A stretch of 60,197 nucleotides of DNA from Hyphomicrobiales bacterium (GCA_017305935.1 JAFKJU010000028.1:87019-147215); one strand, 5' to 3'; counted from the stretch's first letter, positions 42,215 to 51,368 are shown. The notes: generated by a model from the letters alone, not told the origin. A program made the numbers and translations.

Positions 42215-42244
42215 AAAAATATTTTTGCATTATTTTTCAATGCA
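42209..42244. repeat. AT-rich double palindrome beside attR
   Basis: ATGCAAAAA-AATA-TTTTTGCAT (42209-42230) overlaps a second dyad TGCATT...AATGCA (42227-42244). It ends 19 bp before the attR core. An AT-rich bendable site next to att could bind IHF or a recombination directionality factor. Confidence 0.5.
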
Positions 42245-42262
42245 CTAGGTTATCTCAAAATA

Positions 42263-42275
42263 ATCGAGTGGGAAT
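42263..42275. repeat. attR core (13 bp)
   Basis: ATCGAGTGGGAAT, identical to attL at 2061-2073. Reading on from here gives GAATGA, so the unoccupied guaA would end in ...IEWE and TGA. The chromosomal sequence to the right includes the terminator expected for guaA. Confidence 0.9.
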
Positions 42276-42305
42276 GATGCCGTAGCGGCATTTTAGACTA
42301 TCGAA

Positions 42306-42332
42306 GGGCGCCGGCATCGACCGGCGCCCTTT
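42306..42332 (+). terminator. Rho-independent terminator, originally of guaA
   Basis: GGGCGCCGG-CATCGA-CCGGCGCCC is a perfect 9-bp stem followed by TTT. It lies 30 bp past the attR core and would lie about 30 bp after guaA in the empty chromosome. It now lies 40 kb from guaA and may serve the convergent aldo/keto reductase on the other strand. Confidence 0.8.
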
Positions 42333-42338
42333 GTCGTT

Positions 42339-43289
42339 TCAGGCGCCGGCCTTGTCGAGCAGGGCGATCTGGTCCGGGGTCAGCGACAGGCTGGCGGATT
42401 TGATCAGGCTTTCGAGCTGGGAAAGGCTGGTGGCGGAGGCGATGGGGGCGGTTACAGTGGGCTTGGCCATCAGCCAGGCGAGGGCGATCTCGGCGGGCTT
42501 GGCGCCGGTCTCGGCGGAGACCGTGTCGAGGGCGGCGAGGATGCGCTGGCCCTTGGCGTCGAGATATTTGCCGGCGTCCTCGCCGCGCGCCTTGCCTTGC
42601 GTATCGGCGGGCGTGCGGTACTTGCCGGTCAGGAAGCCGGAGGCGAGGCTGAAATAGGTGATGACGCCGATGTCTTCCCTCTGGCATAGCTCGGCGAGCG
42701 GACCTTCGAAACCGCCGCGGTCGTAGAGATTGTATTCCGGCTGCAGCACGTCATAGCGCTGCAAGCCGTTTGCAGTGGCCGCATCGAGCGAAGCCTGAAG
42801 CTGGGTGGCGTCGAGGTTGGAGCCGCCGACGGCGCGCACCTTGCCCTGTTCCTTGAGTTTCGTGTGGGCGGCCAGCGTTTCCTCGTAGGGGACAGAGGCA
42901 TCCGGCCAGTGCGAAAGGTAAAGGTCGATGTAATCGGTCTGCAGCCGCTTCAGCGAATCCTCGACGGCCTGCATGATCCACTTTTGCGACAGGCCCTTGC
43001 GGCCTTCGCCGAGATCGGAACCGACCTTGGTGACGACGATCGCCTTGTCGCGCGCCACGGCGCCGGACTTCAGCCATTTGCCGATAATCACCTCGGATTC
43101 GCCGCCGGAATTGCCCGGCGCCCAGGACGAATAGACATCGGCGGTATCGACCGTGTTGAAGCCGGCCTCGAAGAAGCGCGACAGCAGCGCAAACGAGGTC
43201 TTTTCATCCGCCGTCCAGCCGAACACATTGCCGCCGAACACCAGCGGCGCGATTTTCAGGCCGGTTCGGCCAAGGGGTCGCAATTCCAT
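42339..43289 (-). CDS. Aldo/keto reductase
   Basis: A 316-residue NADPH-dependent oxidoreductase with the AKR barrel: N-terminal [25 protein letters not shown], the catalytic Asp and Tyr in [11 protein letters not shown], the Lys in [11 protein letters not shown], and the His in [13 protein letters not shown]. It is of the YajO/Tas type with unknown physiological substrate. The start at 43289 follows GGAGTGGAG. It is divergent from the Gfo/Idh/MocA gene over 181 bp, suggesting shared control and possibly a common sugar or carbonyl substrate. Confidence 0.92.
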   Translation of the reverse strand: MELRPLGRTGLKIAPLVFGGNVFGWTADEKTSFALLSRFFEAGFNTVDTADVYSSWAPGNSGGESEVIIGKWLKSGAVARDKAIVVTKVGSDLGEGRKGLSQKWIMQAVEDSLKRLQTDYIDLYLSHWPDASVPYEETLAAHTKLKEQGKVRAVGGSNLDATQLQASLDAATANGLQRYDVLQPEYNLYDRGGFEGPLAELCQREDIGVITYFSLASGFLTGKYRTPADTQGKARGEDAGKYLDAKGQRILAALDTVSAETGAKPAEIALAWLMAKPTVTAPIASATSLSQLESLIKSASLSLTPDQIALLDKAGA

Positions 43290-43470
43290 ACTCTCCACTC
43301 CTTCGTTGCGCCGGCGCGCAAATCGCCGGCATTCGGGCGGGAAGCTAGCGCTCCCCTTGGCCTCTTTCCAGTCGCATTCGCGTGAAGCGCCGTCGAAAGC
43401 GGCGAGCCGATTGCGCGATCGCCATCGGCTGACTAAGGTGCCGCACGTCAAAAAGATTTCGGAGGAAGAG

Positions 43471-44457
43471 ATGCTGCGTTTCGGAATTCTGTCCACCGCG
43501 AAGATCGGCGCCGAGCTGGTCATGCCCGCCATTCAGGATGCGGAAAACTGTGTCGTCACCGCCGTCGCCAGCCGCGATCTCGCCAAAGCGCGGGCCATGG
43601 CCGATCGTTTCTCCGTGCCCCATGCCTTCGGCTCCTATGAGGAGATGCTGGCTTCCGATGTCATCGATGCGGTCTATATCCCGCTGCCGACCTCGCAGCA
43701 TGTCGAATGGGCGATCAGGGCCGCCGATGCCGGCAAGCATGTGCTGGTGGAAAAGCCGTTGGCGCTGAAGGCCGACGAGATCGACGCCGTCATCGCCGCC
43801 CGCGACCGCAACAAGGTGGTGGTGACGGAAGCCTTCATGGTCACCTATGCGCCGGTCTGGCGCAAGGTGCGCGCGCTGTTGCAGGAAGGGGCGATCGGCA
43901 AGCTGCGCCATGTGCAGGGCGCGTTCACCTATTTCAACCGCGATCCCGGCAATATGCGCAATATCCCGGCGCTCGGCGGCGGCGGCCTGCCGGATATCGG
44001 TGTCTATCCGACGATCACCACCCGCTTCGCGACCGGGCAGGAGCCGAAGCGGGTCCAGGCCGTCACTGAGCGCGATCCGGAATTCGGCACCGACATCTAT
44101 TCGAGCGTCAAGGCCGAGTTCGACAGTTTTGAACTGAGCTTCTACATCTCCACCCAACTCGCCAACCGTCAGGTGATGGTCTTCCACGGCACGGATGGGT
44201 TCATCGAGGTGAAATCGCCCTTCAATGCCGATCGCTACGGCGCGGAAGAGATCGAACTCACCAATCGCAACCACGGCGAGTCCCGCATCTTCCGCTTTCC
44301 CGACAGCCGCCAGTACAAGCGCGAGGCCGAGGCTTTCGCCCGCGCCGCCTTGGGCGAAAAAGAGGAAATCGTCTCGCTGGAAAGCTCGAAACTCAACCAG
44401 GCCTTCATCGACGCCATCTATCGCGCCAGCGAAAAGGACGGCTGGGAAACGGTCTAA
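43471..44457 (+). CDS. Gfo/Idh/MocA-family oxidoreductase
   Basis: A 328-residue NAD(P)-dependent dehydrogenase: Rossmann start [21 protein letters not shown], the conserved EKPLAL segment (about residue 93), and the catalytic region [18 protein letters not shown]. The family includes glucose-fructose oxidoreductase, inositol dehydrogenase and xylose dehydrogenase types; the substrate is not determinable here. A clear Shine-Dalgarno (GGAGGAAGAG) precedes the ATG at 43471. It overlaps the convergent membrane gene by 4 bp. Confidence 0.92.
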   Translation: MLRFGILSTAKIGAELVMPAIQDAENCVVTAVASRDLAKARAMADRFSVPHAFGSYEEMLASDVIDAVYIPLPTSQHVEWAIRAADAGKHVLVEKPLALKADEIDAVIAARDRNKVVVTEAFMVTYAPVWRKVRALLQEGAIGKLRHVQGAFTYFNRDPGNMRNIPALGGGGLPDIGVYPTITTRFATGQEPKRVQAVTERDPEFGTDIYSSVKAEFDSFELSFYISTQLANRQVMVFHGTDGFIEVKSPFNADRYGAEEIELTNRNHGESRIFRFPDSRQYKREAEAFARAALGEKEEIVSLESSKLNQAFIDAIYRASEKDGWETV

Positions 44458-44783
44458 CCTTTCGGTTTGCGCAGGTAGAGCGCAAAGCCGAACAGCGCGA
44501 AGCCGAGAGCGGCGAGGGCGGCCAGCGCCCGCGCTGCCAGCGGTTGCAACAGCGGCAGCAGCAGGATCAACGCCAGCGAGAGCAGCGTCGACAGCACGAG
44601 GCTGATCGTCAGGAGATCGCGCGCGCGCCTTTGAAGACCCGAAAGCTGGACGACGCCCAGCGCCACGGAAAGGCCGGCGACCCCACCGATCAGCATGGTC
44701 GTCTCGACCCGATAGGACAGCAGGTGCCAAACGGCCAGATCAGCCGCCAGCGCTGCCAGGAGCACGCCGAGATAACGCGCCAT
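44454..44783 (-). CDS. Small membrane protein, possible flippase partner (ArnF-like position)
   Basis: A 109-residue protein with about three to four hydrophobic helices ([69 protein letters not shown]). No family is firmly recognised. Its start touches the stop of the EamA/ArnE-like gene, so both are one transcript. Two small multi-helix proteins in tandem recall ArnE/ArnF-type pairs, but the sequence is not clearly of that family. Confidence 0.7.
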   Translation of the reverse strand: MARYLGVLLAALAADLAVWHLLSYRVETTMLIGGVAGLSVALGVVQLSGLQRRARDLLTISLVLSTLLSLALILLLPLLQPLAARALAALAALGFALFGFALYLRKPKG

Positions 44784-45145
44784 CAGCCGTTGATCGCCAG
44801 CATGCCGGCGACGATCAGAGCGGCGCCGAGCGCATATCGCAAGGTCAGCGTCTCGCCGAGAAAGAGCTGCGCCAGCAGCGGCACGAAGCAGAATGTCAGC
44901 CCCATGAAGGAATAGGCGAGCGTCAGCGGCACGGATTTCAGCACGTAGATCCAGACGAGCGTGCCGATGCCGTAGAGTGCGAGCGCGGCGATCAACAGCG
45001 GATTGAGGGCGAGATGCAACAATCCGCGAAAGCCGAAATCGCCCGCCGACGCGCTGGTCAGCTTGAACAGCACCTGACCTGTCGCAATCAGCAGCGGCGT
45101 GCCGAGCAACCCCATCCAGATGCCGGCCGGAAGCGTGGGAAACAT
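44783..45145 (-). CDS. EamA/SMR-superfamily small transporter (ArnE-like)
   Basis: A 120-residue, four-helix protein: MFPTLPAGIWMGLLGTPLLIATGQVLFKL, LIAALALYGIGTLVWIYVLKSVPLTLAYSFMGLTFCFVPLLAQLFLGETLT, ALIVAGM. This is the half-size EamA/SMR pattern of flippase subunits such as ArnE that move undecaprenyl-linked sugars. The context of a GT2 and a methyltransferase supports a role in lipid-linked glycan transport. It starts at ATG 45145, just after the methyltransferase stop. Confidence 0.82.
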   Translation of the reverse strand: MFPTLPAGIWMGLLGTPLLIATGQVLFKLTSASAGDFGFRGLLHLALNPLLIAALALYGIGTLVWIYVLKSVPLTLAYSFMGLTFCFVPLLAQLFLGETLTLRYALGAALIVAGMLAING

Positions 45146-45149
45146 CCGT

Positions 45150-45845
45150 CTACCCCTTGTCTTCGCAATAAAAAATGTCGCGGCCGATATCGATGCATTC
45201 GAATCGCTCCGGCACGGGATGCACGGCCCGCAGGAAGGAATGTGTATAGGGGAAGAAATTGAAATGCGGGTTGAAGGTGTAGCGGTATTCGCGCTCACGT
45301 GGCACGACGATGATCAGCCGCCGCCGCGCGATGCGCCTGAGTTCGGCGATCGCCCGGCGATAATCGAGCAGATGCTCGATGACATGGGTGCAGACGACGG
45401 TATCGAATTCGCCATCGGCAAACGGCAGTTCCTCGATGCGGGCGGCGACATATTCGATGCCGGGCAGGGCCGCCGCATCCTCGACGACGAAATCGACGCC
45501 GGTCAGGCGCTGGATTTCAGGATGCGCCGCCTGGATATGCGAGAGCAGCGCTCCGGTGCCGCAGCCGACGTCGCAAAGGCTGTCGCCGATCACGCCGGCA
45601 TTGATGCGTCGGATGGTGGCCGCCGAATTGTCGGTGCCCTGGTGCACACGCGGATGGTTGCGGTAGAGCGTTTCATATTCGGTTTCGGTGAGGAAGGGCG
45701 CGCGTTCGCGAAAACGGGCGAGATGGTCGATATGGTCGCCCCAGGCCAGCCGTGCCATCCAGCGGAAGGCGGCGCAATCGCGCAGGATCGGCGGCAGGAC
45801 GTCTTCGATGACGAAACGGATGCGGTTGGTGGTTTCGCGGTTCAT
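45150..45845 (-). CDS. Class I SAM-dependent methyltransferase
   Basis: A 231-residue protein with SAM motif I LCDVGCGTGALLSHI (about residue 90), motif II-type acidic VDFVVED, and FDTVVCTHVIEHLLDYRRAIAEL with the post-II motif. This is the methyltransferase-11/23 type acting on small molecules or lipids. It lies between a GT2 and an ArnE-like gene, so the acceptor may be a glycolipid. The start at 45845 is the Met just after the GT2 stop region. Confidence 0.85.
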   Translation of the reverse strand: MNRETTNRIRFVIEDVLPPILRDCAAFRWMARLAWGDHIDHLARFRERAPFLTETEYETLYRNHPRVHQGTDNSAATIRRINAGVIGDSLCDVGCGTGALLSHIQAAHPEIQRLTGVDFVVEDAAALPGIEYVAARIEELPFADGEFDTVVCTHVIEHLLDYRRAIAELRRIARRRLIIVVPREREYRYTFNPHFNFFPYTHSFLRAVHPVPERFECIDIGRDIFYCEDKG

Positions 45846-45858
45846 GGTCGTTTTCCGG

Positions 45859-46848
45859 TCAGGCCGCCCTGTCCGCCTGGGCTGCGGCGGCGCGCGCCTC
45901 CGGCACGCCCGCCCTGGCGGCGGGCAGGTTGACATAATGCAGCCGCAGCAGCTCCGCCCGTGCGCGCGCCACGGAATCGAGGATGACGCCGGCGGCATAG
46001 AGGATGAAGGCGATCATCATCAGCGCCATGGACAGCACCCAGGTCGGCATGCGCGGCACGAGGCCGGTTTCGAAGAATTCGATCAGCACCGGCGTCATGA
46101 AGACGAGGCTTGCCGCCATCACCGCCGTTCCCAGCGCCCCGAAGAAGGCGAAGGGCCGGGTCTCCTTCATCAGCATGGCGAACATCCAGAGGATTTTGGC
46201 GCCGTCGCGGAAGGTCGAGAGTTTCGAGTGCGAGCCTTCCGGGCGCCGCCCGTAATCCAGCTCCAGTTCGCTGACCGGCAGTTTCAGACGCGAGGCATGC
46301 ACGGACATTTCCGTCTCGATCTCGAAGCCGGCCGAAATCGCGGGAAAGCTCTTCACGAAACGGCGGGAGAAGGCACGGTAGCCGGAAAAGATATCGGTGA
46401 ACTCACTGCCGAAAATGCCGCGATAAAGCTGGTTGAACAGCCGGTTGCCGAAGGCATGACCGTTGCGTCCGGCATCGGCATGCACGTTGCGGCGGGTGCC
46501 GACAACCATGTCGGCGCCTTCGGTCATCAGCGTGCGGATCAGGTCTTCGGCGTCGTCTGGCGAATAGGTGCCGTCGCCATCGGCCATCAGGTAGATGTCG
46601 GCCTCGATATCGGCGAACATGCGGCGCACCACATTGCCCTTGCCCTGCCGCCGCTCGCGCGTCACGGCAGCACCGGCCAGCATCGCCTGCAGTGCCGTGC
46701 CATCGGTGGAATTGTTGTCGTAGACATGGATGCGCGCCTGGGGCAGCGCCGCGCGAAAACCGCGCACGACTGCCGCGATGGTGCCCGCCTCGTTGTAGCA
46801 GGGAATGAGAACCGCGATCTGCGGCGAGCCGGGCCCGGCATCCGTCAT
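45859..46848 (-). CDS. Family 2 glycosyltransferase (DPM/ArnC-like)
   Basis: A 329-residue GT2 enzyme: IAVLIPCYNEAGTIAAVVRGFRAALP, VYDNNSTDGT, the metal-binding DGDGTYSPDDAEDL, and two C-terminal helices (TAVMAASLVFMTPVLIEFF and MALMMIAFILYAAGVIL). Such proteins put a sugar on polyprenyl phosphate at the inner membrane. ATG 46848 is the first Met before the GT domain. It is the first gene of a four-gene run on the minus strand and is divergent from the GT-C-like gene. Confidence 0.9.
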   Translation of the reverse strand: MTDAGPGSPQIAVLIPCYNEAGTIAAVVRGFRAALPQARIHVYDNNSTDGTALQAMLAGAAVTRERRQGKGNVVRRMFADIEADIYLMADGDGTYSPDDAEDLIRTLMTEGADMVVGTRRNVHADAGRNGHAFGNRLFNQLYRGIFGSEFTDIFSGYRAFSRRFVKSFPAISAGFEIETEMSVHASRLKLPVSELELDYGRRPEGSHSKLSTFRDGAKILWMFAMLMKETRPFAFFGALGTAVMAASLVFMTPVLIEFFETGLVPRMPTWVLSMALMMIAFILYAAGVILDSVARARAELLRLHYVNLPAARAGVPEARAAAAQADRAA

Positions 46849-46984
46849 GATGTCCTCGACGCAAAACACACAGTGCCGGCCGCCCATGCCGCCAGGTCGT
46901 TTTTACTATTTCTTGAGAAGGTTAAGGCATGGTTTCCGCCAAGGCCCCCAACGCGGAAAAGGGCGGCGGAAAAGGAAGGCCGGC

Positions 46985-48835
46985 ATGACGAATGCGTTGC
47001 TTGCGAGCGAGGGTGCCGGTCCGGCCGAGGCGAAGGCGGCCCCCGGCCGCCTGGCTTTGCTGCTTTCGCGCCTGCCCGCCGCCATCGCCTTCTACGGCAT
47101 CCTGACCATTCTGGTGCTTCTGCTGCTCAACCTGCCGAATGCCACGGATTATGTCGGCGCCGACAATGACGACGTCATGCGCCTCATCGAGGTGCGCGAT
47201 CTCCTCGGCGGCCAGGGCTGGTTCGATCTGATGCAATACCGCCTTGGCCTCGGCGATGGCACACTGATGCACTGGTCGAGGCTGATCGACCTGCCGCTCG
47301 CCAACCTCATCTCCACATTCGACCTGTTTCTGCCGCATGAGCGCGCCGAGGCGCTGGCGCTGACGGTCTGGCCGCTCTCCCTCAGCCTGGCCCTGCTGGC
47401 GGCGATGGGGCTCGCCGGGCGGCGGATCGGCGGTATCGCGGTCATGCATGTCAGCCTTGGGCTGACCGCGCTGTTCATGGTCACGGGAAACCGTTTCCTG
47501 CCGGGTTCCATCGATCATCACAATGTCCAGCAGGTGCTGATCGCCACCATGGCCGCCATGCTGGTCGATCCGGCGCGCCGGGCGCCAAGCTTTTTCTTCG
47601 CCGGGGCCGCGGCGGCGCTGGCCGTCGCCATCGGCGCCGAAACCGTGCCGCATGTGGCGGTCGCCAGCATGATCGTCGCCCTGCTCTGGGGCTGGCATGG
47701 GCCGATGATGGCACGGGCGGCGCGCGCCTATTGCCTCGGTCTGGTGGGCGTCGTCTCCGCCGCCTTTTTCGCCACCATACCACCGTCGCGCTATGGCGCG
47801 GTCACCTGCGATAACCTGTCGCTCGGCTTCTACTCGATCATCGCCGCCGGCGGCCTCGGCCTGATGGCCGCCACCTTTCTTCCCGCCCGCTGTCGCTTCT
47901 CGGCGCGGCTGGGGGCGCTCGGACTCGTCGGCGCGGCCGTTGCCGGCACGGCCGTATTGATCGCGCCGAAATGCCTCGGCAATCCCTTGGCCGATCTCGA
48001 TCCGCTGGTTGTGCGGCTATGGCTGTCCAATGTCACCGAGGCGCGCTCGATGGTGGCGTTCGCAAGGCTCGATCCGTCCGCCTGGGGTGCGTTCTACGGG
48101 GTCGGCGCGGTCGCCTTCGCCATTGCGATCTTTTTCGCCATCGAGGGCAGGCGGGTGGAAACCGCGCTGATTCTCGCGGCGCTGATCGGCGTGAGCTGGC
48201 TGGTTGCGGCCCTGCAGGTGCGCGGCGCGGCTTTTGCCAACCTGCTCGGCATCCTGCCCTTCTCGCTGCTGCTGATCGATCTGCGCCGCTTCGTCCATGC
48301 CAATCCGCAGCATATGGGCGCCAGTTTTCTCTATCTTTGCATGGGTTTCGCCGCCTTGCCATCGGCTTGGGCGATGGCCGGGCTGGTCGCCACGGAAGGC
48401 GTCAAGGGCATCGTCGAGCGTCTGTCGCCAAAAGTCGATGCCGGCAATACGCCGGCCTGTATCGGGCCGGCCGCACTTGCGACGCTTGCGGCCCTGCCGC
48501 CGACCACGGTTGCCGCACCCGTCGAATTCGGCGTGTCGATCCTGCGCTACACCGGCCATCGCGTTCTGACCGCGCCCTATCATCGCAACCAGGGCGGCAT
48601 TCTGACGGAGATCTATATCGGCCTGTCGAAGCCGAAACAGGCGGAAGCCTTCCTGCGCGGTGCCGGCGTCGGGGTAGTGGCGTTCTGCAGAAGCGATTGG
48701 CAGACGATGAATTTCGCCAAGCTGGAGCCGCAGGGGCTTTACGGGCAACTGACCGCGGGCAATATACCCGGCTACCTGGAGCCGGTCGCCGGAACGGAAA
48801 CGGCGCCGCTTCAGCTTTACCGCGTCAAACCGTAG
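46985..48835 (+). CDS. Large polytopic membrane protein, GT-C glycosyltransferase-like
   Basis: A 616-residue protein with about 12 membrane helices. The first periplasmic loop holds YVGADNDDVMRLIEVRDLL, an acidic motif in the place where GT-C enzymes (STT3, ArnT-like) bind metal and the lipid-linked donor. A soluble C-terminal region of about 130 residues follows (from about ALPPTTVAAPVEFG). The family resembles rhizobial 'hypothetical membrane proteins' of the AglB/STT3 type. With the divergent GT2 it may transfer sugars to an envelope acceptor. Confidence 0.7.
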   Translation: MTNALLASEGAGPAEAKAAPGRLALLLSRLPAAIAFYGILTILVLLLLNLPNATDYVGADNDDVMRLIEVRDLLGGQGWFDLMQYRLGLGDGTLMHWSRLIDLPLANLISTFDLFLPHERAEALALTVWPLSLSLALLAAMGLAGRRIGGIAVMHVSLGLTALFMVTGNRFLPGSIDHHNVQQVLIATMAAMLVDPARRAPSFFFAGAAAALAVAIGAETVPHVAVASMIVALLWGWHGPMMARAARAYCLGLVGVVSAAFFATIPPSRYGAVTCDNLSLGFYSIIAAGGLGLMAATFLPARCRFSARLGALGLVGAAVAGTAVLIAPKCLGNPLADLDPLVVRLWLSNVTEARSMVAFARLDPSAWGAFYGVGAVAFAIAIFFAIEGRRVETALILAALIGVSWLVAALQVRGAAFANLLGILPFSLLLIDLRRFVHANPQHMGASFLYLCMGFAALPSAWAMAGLVATEGVKGIVERLSPKVDAGNTPACIGPAALATLAALPPTTVAAPVEFGVSILRYTGHRVLTAPYHRNQGGILTEIYIGLSKPKQAEAFLRGAGVGVVAFCRSDWQTMNFAKLEPQGLYGQLTAGNIPGYLEPVAGTETAPLQLYRVKP

Positions 48836-48841
48836 TCAACC

Positions 48842-49087
48842 TCAGGCGTCGCGCCGCTTTTCGGCCGGCCGGCGGCGGTCGAGCGCCAGCATGCAAAGCA
48901 CGAGGCCGAAAATGCCGAGATTGAAGCCGAGGATGGAATAGACCAGCCAGCGCACCGAGACGAGGCCCGAAAACAGCGAGGCCGCGCCATAGGCGAAAAG
49001 GATCAGGAGGGCCGCAACCAACACCGCCGTGACCGAACGCATCAGTCCCGCGGTAAAGCCGATCGTCATGCTTGTCAAAAAGATCAT
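48842..49087 (-). CDS. Small two-to-three-helix membrane protein
   Basis: An 81-residue protein with hydrophobic segments MTIGFTAGLMRSVTAVLVAALLILFAYG and VRWLVYSILGFNLGIFGLVLCMLAL and a basic C-terminus (DRRRPAEKRRDA). The family is not recognised. It is convergent with the GT-C-like gene. An upstream Met at 49072 is an alternative start. Confidence 0.6.
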   Translation of the reverse strand: MIFLTSMTIGFTAGLMRSVTAVLVAALLILFAYGAASLFSGLVSVRWLVYSILGFNLGIFGLVLCMLALDRRRPAEKRRDA

Positions 49088-49191
49088 GCTCGCCCCCTTC
49101 GCTGTTTGTAGCCGGGGAATATTGCCCCGGCCTTGCTAACAAATGCTTTCGGCGGAGCGCGTCTCCCCTAACGATTGAGAGCGCGGGAAGT

Positions 49192-49455
49192 TCAGGCGAG
49201 CGCGATAATATTGCCGGCGGTGGTCCCGGTTGCGCGAATGCGCGATACCCGCACCGGCAAGAACGTGCCGGCGGCGAGACCGGTAAAGGTCACGATCTCG
49301 CCGGACAGCATTCTGACGCTGAGATTGCCGCCCGTGCCGATATAGACGGCGCGGCTGGCCTCGGGCAGATCGGTGCCGTCGTCGGGCGTCACCGGAAAGG
49401 CGGTGAGCGCCGGGCCGGAAAGCGAGGGCTGAACATTGGCAAAACGGTCGAACAT
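49192..49455 (-). CDS. Spike base protein, RCAP_Rcc01079 family
   Basis: An 87-residue protein, MFDRFANVQPSLSGPALTAFPVTPDDGTDLPEASRAVYIGTGGNLSVRML...VRVSRIRATGTTAGNIIALA. It matches the family of the Rhodobacter capsulatus gene transfer agent spike base protein Rcc01079. No other GTA structural gene is in the window. The gene lies alone next to xseA in the opposite direction. Rhizobial genomes often have such stand-alone or phage-derived copies. Confidence 0.82.
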   Translation of the reverse strand: MFDRFANVQPSLSGPALTAFPVTPDDGTDLPEASRAVYIGTGGNLSVRMLSGEIVTFTGLAAGTFLPVRVSRIRATGTTAGNIIALA

Positions 49456-49624
49456 GGCGATCCTCTCGGGTTGGGTGTTGATCGCCCCATCTTCTCCCGG
49501 CGCGCCGGCCCGTGAATGAAAGAGGACGGTTTTTTGCCGCGCCCGCCTGCAAATCCCGTGCAGAAGGGGCTTCGCTCGCGCTTTCCGGCTGCCCATCGCG
49601 GCGGCGATCCGCTAGACTTCGGCC

Positions 49625-51214
49625 ATGACCAATCCTTTCGACACCGATGCCGCCTCGAACCTGACGGAATATACCGTTTCCGAATTGTCCGGCTCCATCA
49701 AGCGCACGGTCGAGACCGCCTTCGACCAGGTGCGGGTGCGCGGCGAAATCTCCGGCTATCGCGGACCGCATTCCTCGGGTCACGCCTATTTCTCGCTGAA
49801 GGATGACCGCGCCCGCATTGATGCCGTCGTCTGGAAAGGAACCATGAGCCGGCTCAAGGTTCGCCCGGAAGAGGGCATGGAGGTGATCGCCACCGGCAAG
49901 ATCACCACCTTTCCCGGCTCCTCTAAATACCAGATCGTCATCGAAAGCCTGGAGCCCGCTGGCGCCGGAGCGCTGATGGCGCTGCTCGAGGAGCGCCGCC
50001 GCAAGCTTGCCACCGAGGGACTGTTCGATGCCGACCGCAAGCGCCGCCTGCCGTTCCTGCCGCGCGTCATCGGCGTCGTCACCTCGCCGACCGGCGCGGT
50101 GATCCGCGATATCCTGCATCGCATTTCCGACCGCTTTCCCGTGCATGTCCTCGTCTGGCCGGTGAAGGTGCAGGGTGAGGGATCCGGAAACGAGGTGGCC
50201 AACGCCATCAGGGGCTTCAACGCCATGACGCCGGACGGACCGATTCCGCGCCCGGACGTTCTGATCGTCGCCCGTGGCGGCGGCAGTCTGGAGGATCTGT
50301 GGAGCTTCAACGACGAAATCGTCGTGCGCGCCGCCGCCGAAAGCACCATTCCGCTGATCTCCGCAGTTGGCCACGAGACCGATTGGACACTGATCGACCA
50401 CGCGGCCGACATCCGCGCGCCGACGCCGACCGGTGCTGCTGAAATGGCCGTGCCGGTCAAGGCCGAGCTGCAGGCCCAGCTTTCCAGCCTCGCCGCCCGC
50501 CTGCAAGGCTGTACTGGCCGCCACATGGATCGCCGCCGGCAGGATGTGCGTGCCCTGGTGCGGGCGCTGCCCTCGCTCGACCAGTTGCTGGCGCTTCCGC
50601 GTCGCCGCTTCGACGAAGCGGCCGTCGGCCTGGGTCGCGGACTGTCTATGACGGCGTTGAACAAACGCCGCAGCTTTGAGCGCGTCGCCAGCCATCTACG
50701 CCCGGACATGCTCTCCGCGCGTATTGCCGAGCGCCGCCAGCGAGTGGCCGATCGCCTGCAGCGCATCGAACGGTTCGTCGAACGCCGCACCGACGAGGCC
50801 CGCGCAAGGCTGCGTCGCGCCGATGCCGTGCTCGGCCTCGTGCCCGCCCGCCTGCAGGTGCAGACGGCGCGCCTTTCCGATCGCCTGGCAAACCTCATGC
50901 GCCACGCCGATAGCGCGCTGACGCACCGCCTCGGCCGCCTGCGCGCCGACACGCAGGCGCAAAACCGCGTTCTCGAATCGCTATCCTACAAGAATGTGCT
51001 GCAGCGCGGCTATGCCGTAATCCGCGATGCCGAGGATCGTCCCCTGTCCCGCGCCGCCGCCATCGGCCCGCGTGAGGCGATCTCAATCCAGTTCGCCGAT
51101 GGCCGCGTTGACGCCGTCACCGGTGAAGCCACCGCGCCGGACGCCGCGTCACCCGTCAAAAAACGCTCCTCCAAACCGAAATCGGAACCGCCGACGCAAG
51201 GCAGCCTGTTCTGA
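49625..51214 (+). CDS. xseA: Exodeoxyribonuclease VII large subunit
   Basis: XseA with several XseB subunits degrades single-stranded DNA to short oligonucleotides. The 529-residue protein begins with the OB-fold domain ([45 protein letters not shown]), then the catalytic domain with [42 protein letters not shown] and [34 protein letters not shown] long coiled-coil and the C-terminal [15 protein letters not shown] segment follow. The C-terminal tail past about residue 490 is extended as in other rhizobia. The ATG is at 49625. Confidence 0.96.
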   Translation: MTNPFDTDAASNLTEYTVSELSGSIKRTVETAFDQVRVRGEISGYRGPHSSGHAYFSLKDDRARIDAVVWKGTMSRLKVRPEEGMEVIATGKITTFPGSSKYQIVIESLEPAGAGALMALLEERRRKLATEGLFDADRKRRLPFLPRVIGVVTSPTGAVIRDILHRISDRFPVHVLVWPVKVQGEGSGNEVANAIRGFNAMTPDGPIPRPDVLIVARGGGSLEDLWSFNDEIVVRAAAESTIPLISAVGHETDWTLIDHAADIRAPTPTGAAEMAVPVKAELQAQLSSLAARLQGCTGRHMDRRRQDVRALVRALPSLDQLLALPRRRFDEAAVGLGRGLSMTALNKRRSFERVASHLRPDMLSARIAERRQRVADRLQRIERFVERRTDEARARLRRADAVLGLVPARLQVQTARLSDRLANLMRHADSALTHRLGRLRADTQAQNRVLESLSYKNVLQRGYAVIRDAEDRPLSRAAAIGPREAISIQFADGRVDAVTGEATAPDAASPVKKRSSKPKSEPPTQGSLF

Positions 51215-51233
51215 CATGACTGGCGGGCGCCGG

Positions 51234-51368
51234 CTATTTCTTCTTACCTGAGCCAGGCAAAACCTCGACCTGCCGGCCGTTGTTGGTTGGCGGCAGTTTG
51301 GCCTTTTGCGCCTTGTCCTGCTTGGGCTTGCGCGGCTCCTTGCTGCTTCGAATCTGGCCTTTCGACAT
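51234..51368 (-). CDS. 44-residue basic protein downstream of xseA
   Basis: MSKGQIRSSKEPRKPKQDKA continuing to VEVLPGSGKKK, a very basic Lys/Pro/Gln-rich peptide. A strong Shine-Dalgarno (GGAGGAT) lies 4 bp before ATG 51368. Small proteins of this type occur widely in Rhizobiales; the function is unknown. It is convergent with xseA, 19 bp away. Confidence 0.75.
   Translation of the reverse strand: MSKGQIRSSKEPRKPKQDKAQKAKLPPTNNGRQVEVLPGSGKKK

Larger units (their letters stand above)
2061..42275. mobile_element. Integrative and conjugative element (ICE) in the guaA 3' end, about 40.2 kb
   Basis: The borders are a 13-bp direct repeat, ATCGAGTGGGAAT, at 2061-2073 and 42263-42275. Between them lie a tyrosine recombinase next to the left border, a full set of Trb mating-pair genes with TraG coupling protein, a relaxase, a TraF-type peptidase, a RepA-like initiator and ardA. 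Cargo comprises tet(G), arsenic resistance, a FabF-like gene with HxlR regulator, and a restriction-modification/SIR2/HerA block. guaA is a well-known integration target for ICEs and genomic islands. Content and gene order resemble the Tn4371-like/RlxS group of alphaproteobacterial ICEs as I know them. Whether it is still transferable is uncertain because trbG is altered and no parA is visible. Confidence 0.93.

Noticed and set aside
45688..47169. A 493-codon plus-strand ORF opposite the methyltransferase and GT2 genes
   Set aside because: It is low-complexity (His/Arg/Gly-rich), without a ribosome site, and antisense to clear domain-bearing genes.
49136..50695. A 519-codon minus-strand ORF opposite xseA
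   Set aside because: It is the shadow of xseA; only its end coincides with the real spike base protein gene, which is in another frame and much shorter.
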